Part shown: positions 26,709 through 36,373 of the stretch, in pieces
How the letters are laid out: each line of letters begins with the position of its first letter
How positions within the stretch are numbered: the stretch's first letter is position 1
NCBI RefSeq assembly: GCF_004683905.1
Contig: NZ_CP038438.1
Location: 3,844,001 to 3,908,000 of the forward strand
Origin: Pseudomonas fluorescens
Lineage (GTDB): Bacteria; Pseudomonadota; Gammaproteobacteria; Pseudomonadales; Pseudomonadaceae
Direction of reading: 5' to 3'
Length of the DNA stretch: 64,000 nt
Program-made: the position numbers and the translations under genes
Notes under the pieces: generated by a model
The model's input: the letters and a program-made list of their open reading frames with translations, nothing else
Databases searched by the model: none
What the model was told of the DNA's origin: nothing

Positions 26709-27742
26709 AAATCCTGGTCACCGGCGCAGCCGGCTTCATTGGCGCCCATTGCGTGTTGCGGCTGATGCGCGACGGGCATGCGGTGGTCGGCCTGGATAAC
26801 TTCAACGGCTATTACGACCCGCAACTGAAACACGATCGGGTGCAATGGGTGCGCGATCAGGTCGGGCATTTCCCGCTGGCGCGGATCGATCTGGCCGATG
26901 CCGCCGCGATTGAAGCGCTGTTTGTCCGCGAGCAACCGCAAGTGGTGATCCACCTCGCGGCGCAGGCCGGGGTGCGCTACTCGCTGGAAAATCCGAAGGC
27001 CTACCTCGACAGTAACCTCTGCGGTTTCCTGAATATTCTCGAAGGCTGCCGGCACCATCCGGTGGAGCACTTGATCTACGCCTCGTCGAGCTCGGTGTAT
27101 GGCGCCAACCAGCACACGCCGTACTCGGTGCATGACGGGGTGAATCACCCGCTGTCGCTGTACGCCGCGACCAAAAAAGCCAACGAGCTGATGGCCCACA
27201 GTTACAGCCATCTGTTCGGCATTCCCTGCACCGGTCTGCGCTTTTTCACCGTGTACGGGCCATGGGGTCGGCCCGACATGTCGCCGATCCAGTTCGCTCG
27301 GGCGATCACCGAAGGCACGCCGCTGAAGCTGTTCAACTACGGCGAGCACCAGCGCGATTTCACTTATATAGACGACATCGTCGAAAGCATCGCGCGCCTC
27401 ACCGACCATCCGCCGCACAACCACCCGGAGTGGGATCGTGAACATCCCGACGCGGGCAGCAGCATGGCGCCGTGGTGTCTGTTCAACATCGGCGGCCACC
27501 ACCCGGTGGAGCTGAAAACCTATCTGGCACTGATGGAAAAACACCTCGGCCAGAAAGCCATTGTCGAGCTCTTGCCCCTGCAACCGGGCGATGTGCTCAA
27601 CACCTGTGCCGAGACCGATGATCTGGCCCAGGCCACCGGGTTCCAGCCCCGGATCGAGCTGGATGAAGGACTGGGGCGTTTCATCGCCTGGTTTCGCGAC
27701 TACTACCCCACTGCCTATCGCCCACGCGCCGCTCGCGGCTGA
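26705..27742 (+). CDS. NAD-dependent nucleotide-sugar epimerase (UDP-glucuronate 4-epimerase-like)
   Basis: 345 residues, extended short-chain dehydrogenase. NAD site GAAGFIGAH, catalytic SSSSVYG and YAATKK (YxxxK), and FFTVYGPWGRPDM. Very similar in layout to CapI/Gla-type UDP-glucuronate 4-epimerases that make UDP-galacturonate, which fits the Ugd next to it. The true start is the ATG overlapping the ugd stop (ATGA); a longer frame starting at 26393 is a shadow. Likely provides UDP-galacturonate for the polymer. Confidence 0.92.
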   Translation: MKILVTGAAGFIGAHCVLRLMRDGHAVVGLDNFNGYYDPQLKHDRVQWVRDQVGHFPLARIDLADAAAIEALFVREQPQVVIHLAAQAGVRYSLENPKAYLDSNLCGFLNILEGCRHHPVEHLIYASSSSVYGANQHTPYSVHDGVNHPLSLYAATKKANELMAHSYSHLFGIPCTGLRFFTVYGPWGRPDMSPIQFARAITEGTPLKLFNYGEHQRDFTYIDDIVESIARLTDHPPHNHPEWDREHPDAGSSMAPWCLFNIGGHHPVELKTYLALMEKHLGQKAIVELLPLQPGDVLNTCAETDDLAQATGFQPRIELDEGLGRFIAWFRDYYPTAYRPRAARG

Positions 27743-27760
27743 ACATCAGCGGAGGACCCC

Positions 27761-28507
27761 ATGACTGGACATGAACAAGGTGTACCGATCAATCAGATGC
27801 GCCGTGACAAGCGCATGGATCCCGAGCACCGAATGCGCCTCGATTCCGCCATCCACATGCAGGGCCGTGGCTGGTTGACCGGCCGCGATGGTGGCCGGCC
27901 ATGGACGCTGTCACGCACCAACCGGGTATTGGCCTGCTTCGGTGCGCTGCTGATTCTGGTGGTGTTTTCGCCGCTGCTGCTGGGCCTGGCGCTGGCCATC
28001 AAATTCACCAGCCCGGGACCGGTGATGTTCGTGCAGAAACGCACCGGTTATCGCGGCCGCACCTTCGGCATGTACAAGTTCCGCACCATGGTCTGCAACG
28101 CCGAAGAACTCAAGGAATCGCTACGCCACCTCAACAAGCACGGGGTCGACGCCATCGACTTCAAGATCGACAAGGATCCACGCATCACCGGCATCGGCGG
28201 TTTCCTGCGGCGTACCAGCCTCGATGAACTGCCCAACCTGTTCAACGTGGTCAGCGGTGACATGCGCCTGGTCGGCCCGCGGCCGACTTCGTTCAACGCC
28301 TACCGCTACAAGGACAACCACCTTGCGCGCCTGAGCATCTACCCCGGCATGACCGGCCTGTGGCAGATCTCCGGGCGCAGCAACATCGACTTCGACCAGC
28401 GCGTTGAGTTGGACCTCAGCTATATCGCCGAGCAAAGCCTTTTGCTTGATCTGAAGATCTTGTTGAAAACCCCCTTCAAAGTATTCAGCGGCCACGGAGC
28501 AAGCTAA
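27761..28507 (+). CDS. Initiating sugar transferase (polyprenyl-phosphate glycosyl-1-phosphate transferase)
   Basis: 248 residues. A bacterial sugar transferase domain with one N-terminal hydrophobic helix (about residues 56-80), then KRTGYRGRTFGMYKFRTM, RRTSLDELPNLFNVVSGDM, LVGPRPTS and MTGLWQISGRSNIDF. This enzyme loads the first sugar phosphate onto undecaprenyl phosphate at the inner membrane. It lacks the long multi-TM N-terminus of WcaJ-type enzymes, so it is the short PglC/RfbP-like type. GGAGG lies 6-10 bases before the ATG. Overlaps the next gene by one base. Confidence 0.94.
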   Translation: MTGHEQGVPINQMRRDKRMDPEHRMRLDSAIHMQGRGWLTGRDGGRPWTLSRTNRVLACFGALLILVVFSPLLLGLALAIKFTSPGPVMFVQKRTGYRGRTFGMYKFRTMVCNAEELKESLRHLNKHGVDAIDFKIDKDPRITGIGGFLRRTSLDELPNLFNVVSGDMRLVGPRPTSFNAYRYKDNHLARLSIYPGMTGLWQISGRSNIDFDQRVELDLSYIAEQSLLLDLKILLKTPFKVFSGHGAS

Positions 28508-29154
28508 TGGACGGTTCAACCAACAAAAGCCTGAGCATTGCCAACCCCAGCGAATCGAACCTGATTTCGACCGTGCTGGATCTGGATCTGCGGATCCTGT
28601 TCCTGACCGCCGCCAACCCCGGCGCGGGCACCACCACCAGTGCCCTCGCACTGGCCAGCCAACTGGCGCAGATGAGCAGCGGCCAGGTGTTGCTGGTCGA
28701 TGCCAGTCAGTCGGCAGGCAACCTCACGCAGCAATTGAACCTGGGCAAAGAGCGCGGCCTGCGCGACCTGCTGTTCAACCCGGACAACCCGCCGCTGTTG
28801 CAGGACTGCGTGGTGCAGGTCTCGAGCCTGCCTTTCCATGTGCTGCCCAATGGCCGGCCGATCCGCACCCTCGAACACCTGACCGCCGAGCGCCTGAGCC
28901 CGCTGCTCGACCGCCTGGGCACCCAGTACCGCTTCGTGGTGATCGACGGCGACGCGGTGTATTCCGCCGCCGACACGCTGGTGCTCGCCACTCAGGTCGA
29001 TGGCGTGGTGTTCGTGGTCCGCGCTGAGGACACCCGCTGGGAAGTCGCCCAGGCCGCCGTGCAACGTCTGACCCAGGCCGGGGCAAAAGTGGTCGGCAGC
29101 GTGTTCAACCGGCGCAAGTACTACATGCCCAAGTGGCTCTACAAAAACCTGTAA
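28507..29154 (+). CDS. BY-kinase-like (CpsD/CapB) ATPase with altered Walker A
   Basis: 215 residues with the fold of the cytoplasmic tyrosine kinase partner of EPS co-polymerases: LLVDAS (Walker A'), FVVIDGDAV (Walker B) and VGSVFNRRKYYMPKWLY at the C-terminus. The Walker A loop reads NPGAGTTTS instead of PGEGKSTTS: the lysine that contacts phosphate is a threonine (residue 42). This probably abolishes normal kinase activity, so it may be a structural or regulatory pseudokinase. The tyrosine tail is short (three Tyr). It sits just before the Wza- and Wzz-like genes; the Wzz protein itself has no kinase domain. Confidence 0.83.
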   Translation: MDGSTNKSLSIANPSESNLISTVLDLDLRILFLTAANPGAGTTTSALALASQLAQMSSGQVLLVDASQSAGNLTQQLNLGKERGLRDLLFNPDNPPLLQDCVVQVSSLPFHVLPNGRPIRTLEHLTAERLSPLLDRLGTQYRFVVIDGDAVYSAADTLVLATQVDGVVFVVRAEDTRWEVAQAAVQRLTQAGAKVVGSVFNRRKYYMPKWLYKNL

Positions 29155-29175
29155 GCAAACGCGAAGGATGACGCC

Positions 29176-30201
29176 ATGAACGCCAAGATACTTGTTCTGC
29201 TGATGCTGCCGCTTGCAGGCTGCTCCAGCACTTCCGAAACCCAGAACATGCCGGTGAACATTCTCACCGCCACCCCGGCCAATGCCCAGGCCACCGATAT
29301 GCCCAAGGTCGAACAGACCCTGCGCCCGCAAGACGTGCTGGATGTGATCTTCCACATCAGCACCAGCGGTTCGGACGCTTACCGCGTGCAGTCGGGTGAC
29401 CAGATCGGCCTGAACTTCACCGCCGCCAGCCAGCTCAATGGCAACCAGTTGGTGCTGCCCGACGGCACCATCAACCTGCCCGGCGCCAACACCTCGGTGA
29501 AAATCGCCGGCCTGACCGCCGACGAGGCTCGCGATGAAATCCAGCGTGCTTACCAGCGCAAACAGCTGTTCCAGCCCAACCGCAATCAGCTGACCGTGCA
29601 GGTCATCAGCCCGCTGACCAATGAGCAGAACCTGAAAAGCGCACTGAATCACCCGGCCACCGGCATGAGCCGCGAGATCACCGTGGGCAATGACGGTTAT
29701 GCAAGCTTTCCGGAAATCGGCGCCGTGCCGCTGCAAGGCATGACCATCAACCAACTGGAAACCTTCCTTAACCAGAAATACGCGCAATTGCCGGGGCGGA
29801 TGAGCGTCGATGTGATGCTCAAGTCCACCGCCGGCAACGAGATCTACGTGCTCGGCGAAGTCGGCCAACCGGGTTCCTACCCGATCCGCCGTCCAGTGTC
29901 GGTGCTTGAAGCGCTGACCCTGGCGCGCGGCACCAACGTCAAGGCGCGCCTCGACTCGGTGGTGATCATGCGGCGCAACGGCAACCAGGTGCAGGCCGTG
30001 CACTACGACGTGGAAAAAGCCCTGTCGGGCGATGCGTCGCAGATCGCCTACCTGCAACCGGACGACATGCTGTTCGTACCAAAAACCAAACTGGCGAGTG
30101 CCGGCGATCTCGCCCGGCAACTGGCCGACGTGGTGTTGTTCCAGGGCGTGGGCTTCAGCTTCGGCTACCGCGTCGACAACAAAAGCAGCAGCAGTAACTG
30201 A
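29176..30201 (+). CDS. Polysaccharide export outer-membrane lipoprotein (Wza-like)
   Basis: 341 residues. Signal peptide with lipobox LPLAGC, then a Poly_export domain (YRVQSGDQIGLNF, TINLPGANTSVKIAGLT) and SLBB-like repeats (VLGEVGQPGSYPIRRPVSVL). Forms the outer-membrane translocation channel for the polymer. Length is normal for the family and the C-terminus carries a hydrophobic/aromatic amphipathic segment. Follows the ATPase gene by 21 bases with a ribosome site GCGAAGGATGA. Confidence 0.93.
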   Translation: MNAKILVLLMLPLAGCSSTSETQNMPVNILTATPANAQATDMPKVEQTLRPQDVLDVIFHISTSGSDAYRVQSGDQIGLNFTAASQLNGNQLVLPDGTINLPGANTSVKIAGLTADEARDEIQRAYQRKQLFQPNRNQLTVQVISPLTNEQNLKSALNHPATGMSREITVGNDGYASFPEIGAVPLQGMTINQLETFLNQKYAQLPGRMSVDVMLKSTAGNEIYVLGEVGQPGSYPIRRPVSVLEALTLARGTNVKARLDSVVIMRRNGNQVQAVHYDVEKALSGDASQIAYLQPDDMLFVPKTKLASAGDLARQLADVVLFQGVGFSFGYRVDNKSSSSN

Positions 30202-30218
30202 CTCTCAGGTGACCGATC

Positions 30219-31811
30219 ATGAATCCAAAGGAAAACTACCTGCATGAGTTCTTCAGGATCTTCTTCGCCAACAAGCAACTGGTGAAACGGGTCTTCCTGA
30301 TCTTTGCAGTCATCGCGTTGGTACTGCCGCTGGTGCTCAAACAGAGCTTCGATATCACCGCTCAGGTGATCGTGCAGTCGAAAAAACTCTCCCAGGGTGA
30401 CGCCACCACGTCACTGACGGTCGATAACGCCACCTTCATTCCGCCGTCGCTGGCGGACATGGAAACCGAAAGCAACATCCTGCGGTCCCCGGCGCTGATC
30501 CGCCAGACCATCAGCGAGCTGCGCGACAAGGGCGAGTACAACCCGCCGGTGGGCATCTTCGCCAAACTGGTGAGCGACCCGTTCCGCCGCTATGTCTCTT
30601 CGCCGCTGCGTGAGTACGTGATCAATCCGCTGCGCAACATGCTCGGGCTGCAAACCGATCCGGTGCGTGACACCGTGCTCGACGGCCTGACGCAAGATGC
30701 GATCAACAGCCTGAAAATCGAGACCCTGCCCGGCTCCAACGTGATCTCGATCGTCTACAGCTTCCCCGATCCGCATCAGGGCACGACGTTCGTCGCCACT
30801 CTGCTGCAGAACTATCTGGGCAGCCGTCAGGCGCTGCAATCGATCGACCTGCCGCAATCCTTCTACGAAACCAAGAAGCACCTGTATCAGGTGCGTCTCG
30901 ACGGGCTGGAAGGTAATCGGCAGGCGCTGCTGGAAAGTGTTGCATCGTCCGATCCGAAGGAAGAAATCACCTTCCGCCTGAACGCGATCAACACCGAAGA
31001 GCAAGCCCTGAACCTGTACCAGGATCGTCTGCTACAGAGCCAGCGCTGGCTCGAATACCTGAAAACCGCGCTGACGGCCGCCAGCAGCAACAAGCTCAAC
31101 GACTACACGTTCCCCTTCACCTTCACCACCACCGTCGATAACGTGGCGTTCGAGGATCGGGAAATCAAACAGTTGGGCGAGCAACTGACCACTCAGGTCA
31201 GCCGCTACATGAATGACCTCGCGGTGTTCCAGCCCGGCAGCGAGCCGATGCTGCTGACCCGCGAGCAGATCGCCCGCACCCGCCAGCAGTTCCTCAAAGT
31301 GGTGAGCAACCGCATTCAGGAGCGCACCAACGATCTGGCCGTGGTGCAACAGGTGATCGATCAGAAAACCGCGCGCATCGCCGAGTTCAAGAACCGCATC
31401 CACACCTTGCAGCAGACCCAGAGCAAGCTGCGGCAGATGGACACGGAAATCGACGCGCTGCACACGGCGTTCTCGACCTACGCGCAACGCTTTGCCGAAA
31501 GCAGCACCGCCGGTTCGCTCAACGACGACCTGTCGAACGCCAAGGTGCTCAGCCCGCCGTTCGAGCCGACCGAGCCAGCGTTCCCCAAACCGCTGCTGAT
31601 CATTCCGTTCGGGCTGTTCACCGGTCTGCTGCTGGCGATAGCCCTGGTCTATGTGCGTGAGTTCTTCGATCACCGTTTCAAACACCCTGCGCAAATCACC
31701 CACGAACTGGGCCTGCCGGTGTTGCTGGTGATCAACGACGAGAACGTGCTGCCGAGCAATCCGCACAAGAACTGGACCGTGCCAAGCTTCGTGCACTGGG
31801 TGCGCAATTGA
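30219..31811 (+). CDS. Wzz/GNVR-type chain-length (co-polymerase) protein
   Basis: 530 residues. TM1 at about 27-42 and TM2 at about 470-490 flank a long coiled-coil periplasmic part, as in polysaccharide co-polymerases that set chain length and link the Wzy polymerase with the export channel. The tyrosine-kinase domain found in Wzc is absent; the separate ATPase gene upstream is the obvious partner. The stop overlaps the TTG start of the following glycosyltransferase. Confidence 0.9.
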   Translation: MNPKENYLHEFFRIFFANKQLVKRVFLIFAVIALVLPLVLKQSFDITAQVIVQSKKLSQGDATTSLTVDNATFIPPSLADMETESNILRSPALIRQTISELRDKGEYNPPVGIFAKLVSDPFRRYVSSPLREYVINPLRNMLGLQTDPVRDTVLDGLTQDAINSLKIETLPGSNVISIVYSFPDPHQGTTFVATLLQNYLGSRQALQSIDLPQSFYETKKHLYQVRLDGLEGNRQALLESVASSDPKEEITFRLNAINTEEQALNLYQDRLLQSQRWLEYLKTALTAASSNKLNDYTFPFTFTTTVDNVAFEDREIKQLGEQLTTQVSRYMNDLAVFQPGSEPMLLTREQIARTRQQFLKVVSNRIQERTNDLAVVQQVIDQKTARIAEFKNRIHTLQQTQSKLRQMDTEIDALHTAFSTYAQRFAESSTAGSLNDDLSNAKVLSPPFEPTEPAFPKPLLIIPFGLFTGLLLAIALVYVREFFDHRFKHPAQITHELGLPVLLVINDENVLPSNPHKNWTVPSFVHWVRN

Positions 31812-32899
31812 ACACGCTGTCCACCCCGAACGCCGCGCTGCCGATCATTCATTTGCTCAGCAGCGGCGGCTTCTATGGGGCCGAGCGCATGCTGCTCGAT
31901 CACTGCCTGGCGACACCGGGGCAGCACCAGGTGCTGTTCCTCGATGCGCCGCCGGCGTTGATCGCGCGCTTTCGCGAGGCCGGGGTGGACTGCCGTGGCT
32001 GTGCCGGGCTGGGTGAGCTGTTGCGCCACCTGCGGGCCCGGCGCAGCGAACGGCCGCTGATCAATACGCACAACTTCAAAGGGCTGCTGTTCGGCTGGGT
32101 CGGCGCGACGCTGTTGCGTTTGCCGCTGGTCATCACCCAACACGGCTTCACCCCGCGCAGCCGCAAGCAGAAGTTTTACACCTGGCTGAGTCTGCAGTTG
32201 TGCCGCACCGCGTCGGTGGATCGGGTGGTGTGCGTGGCCGAGAGCATCGCCGTGCTGCATCGTCAGGCCAGCGTGCAGGCGGACAAACTGCAGGTGATCC
32301 CCAATGGATTGCCCGCCGCCGACGCGCTGGTCAGCACCGTTGACCGCCAGCGCTGGCTGGCCGGTTACGTCGGGCGCCTGAGCAGCGAGAAAGGCCCGGA
32401 TCTGTTTCTCGATGCGCTGATTCCGCTGTGTCACCAGCATCCGCAACTGGACGCGGTGATGCTCGGCGACGGCCCGGAACGCGAGGCGCTGCAGGAGCGG
32501 ATCGACGCCGCAGGTTTGCAGCAACGGATTCGTCTGCCCGGCTACCAGACCGCCATGCAACCGTGGTGGCAGCGCCTGGATGCGCTGGTGATCAGCTCGC
32601 GCACCGAAGGCACGCCGATGATTCTGCTCGAAGCGATGCAGAGCGGCGTGCCGGTGGTGGCGTTCGCCGTCGGTGGCATTCCCGATGTGCTCGAGCACCG
32701 GCACAACGGTCTGCTGGCGACACCTGCCGACAGCGCCGACCTCGCCCGTCAGCTCGACAACCTGTTGAGCGAGCCGAAGCTGGCCCGGCATTTGTGCGAC
32801 AACGCAAAGCGTACGCAACAGGATCGCTACGACCTCAAGGCCCTCGCCGAACGCTGGTCGCAGCTGTACATCCGCACGGCACGGGAGGCACGCGCATGA
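31808..32899 (+). CDS. Glycosyltransferase family 4 (GT-B)
   Basis: 363 residues. GT-B fold transferase: LLSSGGFYGAERML at the N-terminus, QHGFTPRSRKQKFY, VGRLSSEKGPDLFLDAL and the donor-site EX7E stretch SRTEGTPMILLEAMQSG. The start appears to be a TTG overlapping the previous stop (TTGA). Probably adds one sugar of the EPS repeat unit on the cytoplasmic side. Overlaps the next gene by four bases. Confidence 0.9.
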   Translation: MNTLSTPNAALPIIHLLSSGGFYGAERMLLDHCLATPGQHQVLFLDAPPALIARFREAGVDCRGCAGLGELLRHLRARRSERPLINTHNFKGLLFGWVGATLLRLPLVITQHGFTPRSRKQKFYTWLSLQLCRTASVDRVVCVAESIAVLHRQASVQADKLQVIPNGLPAADALVSTVDRQRWLAGYVGRLSSEKGPDLFLDALIPLCHQHPQLDAVMLGDGPEREALQERIDAAGLQQRIRLPGYQTAMQPWWQRLDALVISSRTEGTPMILLEAMQSGVPVVAFAVGGIPDVLEHRHNGLLATPADSADLARQLDNLLSEPKLARHLCDNAKRTQQDRYDLKALAERWSQLYIRTAREARA

Positions 32900-34266
32900 T
32901 TTTCCCGCTCTCGATCGTCACGCTGCTCGGCATGGTGTGCATCGGTCTGCTCGCCAGCCCTTATCCGTTTCTCGCACCCGGCGCGGTCATTGGCCTGGTG
33001 GGTTTCACAGTGTTGTATCGCAAGCCGGCCTGGGGCCTGCTGGGCATTGCCGCGCTGGTGCCGTTCGAAGGTTTCTTCAAGGACAGCGCATTGTCCGGAA
33101 GCAAACTGATCGGCGCTTCGCTGGCGGTGATCCTGATGCTGCAACTGGCCATGCACCAGATTCCTTCCGAGCGCCTGCGCAGCAATATCTGGCGGTTTCT
33201 GCTGTGGTTTCTGGCGCTGTATTTCCTCAGCCTGTTCAACACCGATGACCTGGGCATGTCGCTGGGGCATCTGCGCGAACTCAGCGTCGGGCTGATCCTG
33301 TTTGTCATCACCCTGCTGATCGGCCGTGAACTGAACCTCGACCTGTTCGCCCGACTGGTGACCCTGAGTGTCAGCGCCACCTGTGCCATGGCGATGTTTT
33401 CAGTCAAATTCCAGGATCAGGGCCGCGCTGCCGGTCTGCTGGAAGACCCCAACGCCTTCGCCTTGCTGATCGCCTTCGCCATTCCGCTGGCGCTGCTGCT
33501 GGTGATTCGCGGGCCGAATCTGTTGCATCGGTTGTTCTGGGGCGCTTGCTGCCTGTTGCTGCTCGGCGGCATGACCAAGACCGAATCGCGCTCCGGGCTG
33601 GTGGTGGTGGCGTTGAGTCTGTTGATCGGCTGCTGGCACTACCGCGCGCAACTGACCCGCATTCGCCCACGGCACTTGGGATTCGCCATGCTCGGCGCAG
33701 CCATCGTGATTCCGCTGGCGATCTACGCGATGCCCGCCGGTTACCTCGCGCGCATTCAGTCCCTGAGCGTGTTGAGCGCCGGGGCCAAGGGGCACGACGA
33801 CGAATCCCTCGGCCGGCGCGCCTCGTACATCGTGGTCGGCGGGCAGATGATCCGCGAGAACCCGCTGCTCGGCTCCGGCCCCGGCACCTTTCCGCTGCAC
33901 TACGCGACCACCGGCTACGCCAAGGCGTTTTCCGCCAACCGCAAGATCGGCGACCTGTACCGCCGCGCCCACAACACTTATCTGGAAATTTTCAGTGAGC
34001 TGGGGATCCCCGCCGGCCTGCTGTTTGTCGGCATGCTCGGCCTGGGCCTGTACAACCTGATCCGCGCGCGCGCCGCGTGGATGCTGCGGCGCGATTGGCA
34101 GCAGGCGGACCTGATGACTCACCTCGGGGTGAGCTTTCTGTCGCTGACCCTGTTCCTGATGTTCCTCAGCGCACCGAACCAGAAATACCTGTGGATCATG
34201 CTCGCGCTGACCAGCGTCCTGCGCCTCAAGGCCGAACAGGCGCCACTGACCGAGGCCAGGACATGA
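32896..34266 (+). CDS. O-antigen ligase/polymerase-like (Wzy) membrane protein
   Basis: 456 residues with about eleven predicted TM helices. The Wzy_C domain pattern is present: KTESRSGLVVVALSLLIG and a periplasmic loop with GSGPGTFPLHY and RRAHNTYLEIFSELGIPAGL (conserved HN). In this cluster it is best read as the polymerase of a Wzx/Wzy pathway. The start ATG overlaps the GT4 stop (ATGA); the upstream extension seen as a long open frame is a shadow of the GT4 gene. Confidence 0.9.
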   Translation: MIFPLSIVTLLGMVCIGLLASPYPFLAPGAVIGLVGFTVLYRKPAWGLLGIAALVPFEGFFKDSALSGSKLIGASLAVILMLQLAMHQIPSERLRSNIWRFLLWFLALYFLSLFNTDDLGMSLGHLRELSVGLILFVITLLIGRELNLDLFARLVTLSVSATCAMAMFSVKFQDQGRAAGLLEDPNAFALLIAFAIPLALLLVIRGPNLLHRLFWGACCLLLLGGMTKTESRSGLVVVALSLLIGCWHYRAQLTRIRPRHLGFAMLGAAIVIPLAIYAMPAGYLARIQSLSVLSAGAKGHDDESLGRRASYIVVGGQMIRENPLLGSGPGTFPLHYATTGYAKAFSANRKIGDLYRRAHNTYLEIFSELGIPAGLLFVGMLGLGLYNLIRARAAWMLRRDWQQADLMTHLGVSFLSLTLFLMFLSAPNQKYLWIMLALTSVLRLKAEQAPLTEART

Positions 34267-35231
34267 GCCGGATCAGCATCATCATCCCGATGTACAACGA
34301 GGCCCGGCACATCGGCCGCACGCTGCTGGCAGCGCAAAAAGCCGCACATGCGGCCGATGTCGAGTGCGAGTTGATTGTGGTCGACAACGGTTCGAGCGAC
34401 GACGGCCCGCACATCGCCCGTCAGTTCGGTGCACAGGTGCTGGTGCTGCCGGGCCTGCTGATCGGTGCGCTGCGCAATCGCGGTGCGCTGCTGGCAAGCG
34501 GCGAGTGGATCGCGTTCATTGATGCCGACGTCGAAATGCCCGAAGACTGGCTCAAGCCCTTGTTCGAGCTGCAAGCCGAGGGTCAGGCCGACGTCTTCGG
34601 TCTCGACCTGCACACCCCCGCCACTGCGCCGTGGTACGCCGCCGCCTGGCAACGGCGCACGCTGCGCCCGTCGAGTCAGGCATCGCACCCGGTGGACTGG
34701 CTGCCCAGTTCCAACCTGCTGATGCGCCGGCGCTGGTTCGACAAGGTCGGCGGCTTCAACGAACACCTGCGTACCGGCGAAGACAAGGAATTTACCCTGC
34801 GCCTGCACGAACAGGGCGCGCGGCTGCTGTCGGTGAACAGCAGCGTGGCCCTGCATTGGGGCTACGAGATGAACTGGCGCGAGTGGATGGGCAAGGAAAT
34901 GTGGCGTCAGGGCAGTCATCTGCAACTGCTGCGCACTCACGGTTTCAGCCTGCGCCTGCTGCGCTTTCCGCTGCTCTCGCTTGGCGCGTGGCTGCTCGAC
35001 TTGCTGGCGATTTCCGCACTGCTCAACGGTTTTCCGCACCACGCGGCCGTCATGGTGATGCTGACCACGATACCGGCGCTGGTGCTGAGCATTCGCCAGA
35101 GTTCACGCCATCATGATGTGGGCCTGACCCTGCAACTGTGGGGCCTGCACTGGGTGCGGCTGCACCTGGCCGGGGCGGCGTTGATTCTCAGTCTGTGTCA
35201 TTGGAACGCCAGGAGGCCTGCCCGTGGCTGA
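34263..35231 (+). CDS. Glycosyltransferase family 2
   Basis: 322 residues. GT-A fold: RISIIIPMYNEARHI, VDNGSSDDGP, FIDADVEMP (DXD), then the acceptor loop with GEDKEFTLRLHEQG. Two C-terminal hydrophobic helices suggest membrane association. The start is coupled to the previous stop by ATGA; it overlaps the next gene's GTG by eight bases. Donor sugar cannot be predicted. Confidence 0.9.
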   Translation: MSRISIIIPMYNEARHIGRTLLAAQKAAHAADVECELIVVDNGSSDDGPHIARQFGAQVLVLPGLLIGALRNRGALLASGEWIAFIDADVEMPEDWLKPLFELQAEGQADVFGLDLHTPATAPWYAAAWQRRTLRPSSQASHPVDWLPSSNLLMRRRWFDKVGGFNEHLRTGEDKEFTLRLHEQGARLLSVNSSVALHWGYEMNWREWMGKEMWRQGSHLQLLRTHGFSLRLLRFPLLSLGAWLLDLLAISALLNGFPHHAAVMVMLTTIPALVLSIRQSSRHHDVGLTLQLWGLHWVRLHLAGAALILSLCHWNARRPARG

Positions 35232-36360
35232 ATTCATTTTCTGGATGTGCCTGCTGCTGCCGGTATACGCCTACCTTGGCTACCCGCTGCTGCTGACTGT
35301 GCTGGCGCCGCTGTTCCCGGCCTGGCGCCACAGCCCGGCGCCGCCGCTGAACATCAGCATCGTGATTGCCGCGCACAATGAGGCGCGGCACATCGAGCAC
35401 AAGTTGCGCACGCTGCTGGCGCAGGACTACCAGCCGGCCACGCTGCAGATCATTCTCGCCAGCGATGGCTCGACCGACGACACCGTGGCTTGCGCGCACA
35501 AAGTGGTTGATTCGCGAATCACTGTCCTCGACCTGCCGCGCCAGGGTAAAGCCGCGACGCTGAATGCCGGCGTAGCCCTGGCGACTGGCGATATTCTAGT
35601 GTTCACCGACGCCGACAACCAATGGTCGCGGGAAACCCTTGGCTACCTGCTCGCGCCACTCAGCGACCCGAATGTCGGCGCCTGCGCCGGGCACATGGTG
35701 ATTCCAGTGACCGGCGGCGGCCTCAGCGTCGGCGACAGTCTGTACCGGCATTACGAGGGCTGGCTGCGTCGGGTGGAGAATCGCACCGGCTGCATGGTCT
35801 CGGCCGACGGCGCCCTGCTCGCCCTGCGCCGCGAGCTGTTCCAGAGCGTGCCGGCGGAGGTCAACGACGACTTCTTTCTCAGCACCTGTGCACCGGTGGC
35901 CTTCAAGCGCATTGTGTACGTGCCAGAGGCGCAAGTGATCGACCACGGTGTCGACGAAGCGGACAAACAGTTCCGCCGCCGTCAACGCGTCACCGTCGGT
36001 GGCCTGCAAAGCCTCGCCCAGCGCAGTGAGCTGCTCAACCCACTCAAACATGGCCTGTATTCGCTGGCGCTGATCAGCCACAAACTGATCCGGCGCCTGG
36101 CACCGATCCTCCTGCTGCCGTTGCTGCTGAGCAACTTCTGGCTGTGGGACGACCACGGTTTCTATCGACTGGCCCTGATCGCCCAACTGTTCGGCTACGC
36201 CATTGCGCTGGCCGGACTGCTGGACTCGCAACATCGCTTGCCCAAACCGTTTCGTCTGGCCGCGTTCCTGCTGGTCACCCTCGCCGGGATGAGTCTCGGC
36301 CTGTGGCAGTTCCTGCGCGGCCACCGATATGCCCAGTGGAACCCTGAACAAAACCGTTGA
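35224..36360 (+). CDS. Membrane-bound glycosyltransferase family 2 (BcsA/HasA-like)
   Basis: 378 residues. N-terminal TM, GT2 catalytic core (ISIVIAAHNEARHI, SDGSTDDT, VFTDADNQ with DXD, then AEVNDDFFLS as the base region and FRRRQRVTVGG resembling the QRRW-type acceptor motif), and two or three C-terminal TMs. Start GTG with AGGAGG 8 bases upstream. The layout is that of processive or membrane-anchored glycan synthases, but the enzyme may add a single sugar in a Wzx/Wzy unit. Confidence 0.88.
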   Translation: MAEFIFWMCLLLPVYAYLGYPLLLTVLAPLFPAWRHSPAPPLNISIVIAAHNEARHIEHKLRTLLAQDYQPATLQIILASDGSTDDTVACAHKVVDSRITVLDLPRQGKAATLNAGVALATGDILVFTDADNQWSRETLGYLLAPLSDPNVGACAGHMVIPVTGGGLSVGDSLYRHYEGWLRRVENRTGCMVSADGALLALRRELFQSVPAEVNDDFFLSTCAPVAFKRIVYVPEAQVIDHGVDEADKQFRRRQRVTVGGLQSLAQRSELLNPLKHGLYSLALISHKLIRRLAPILLLPLLLSNFWLWDDHGFYRLALIAQLFGYAIALAGLLDSQHRLPKPFRLAAFLLVTLAGMSLGLWQFLRGHRYAQWNPEQNR

Positions 36361-36373
36361 GAGGACCGAAGCC

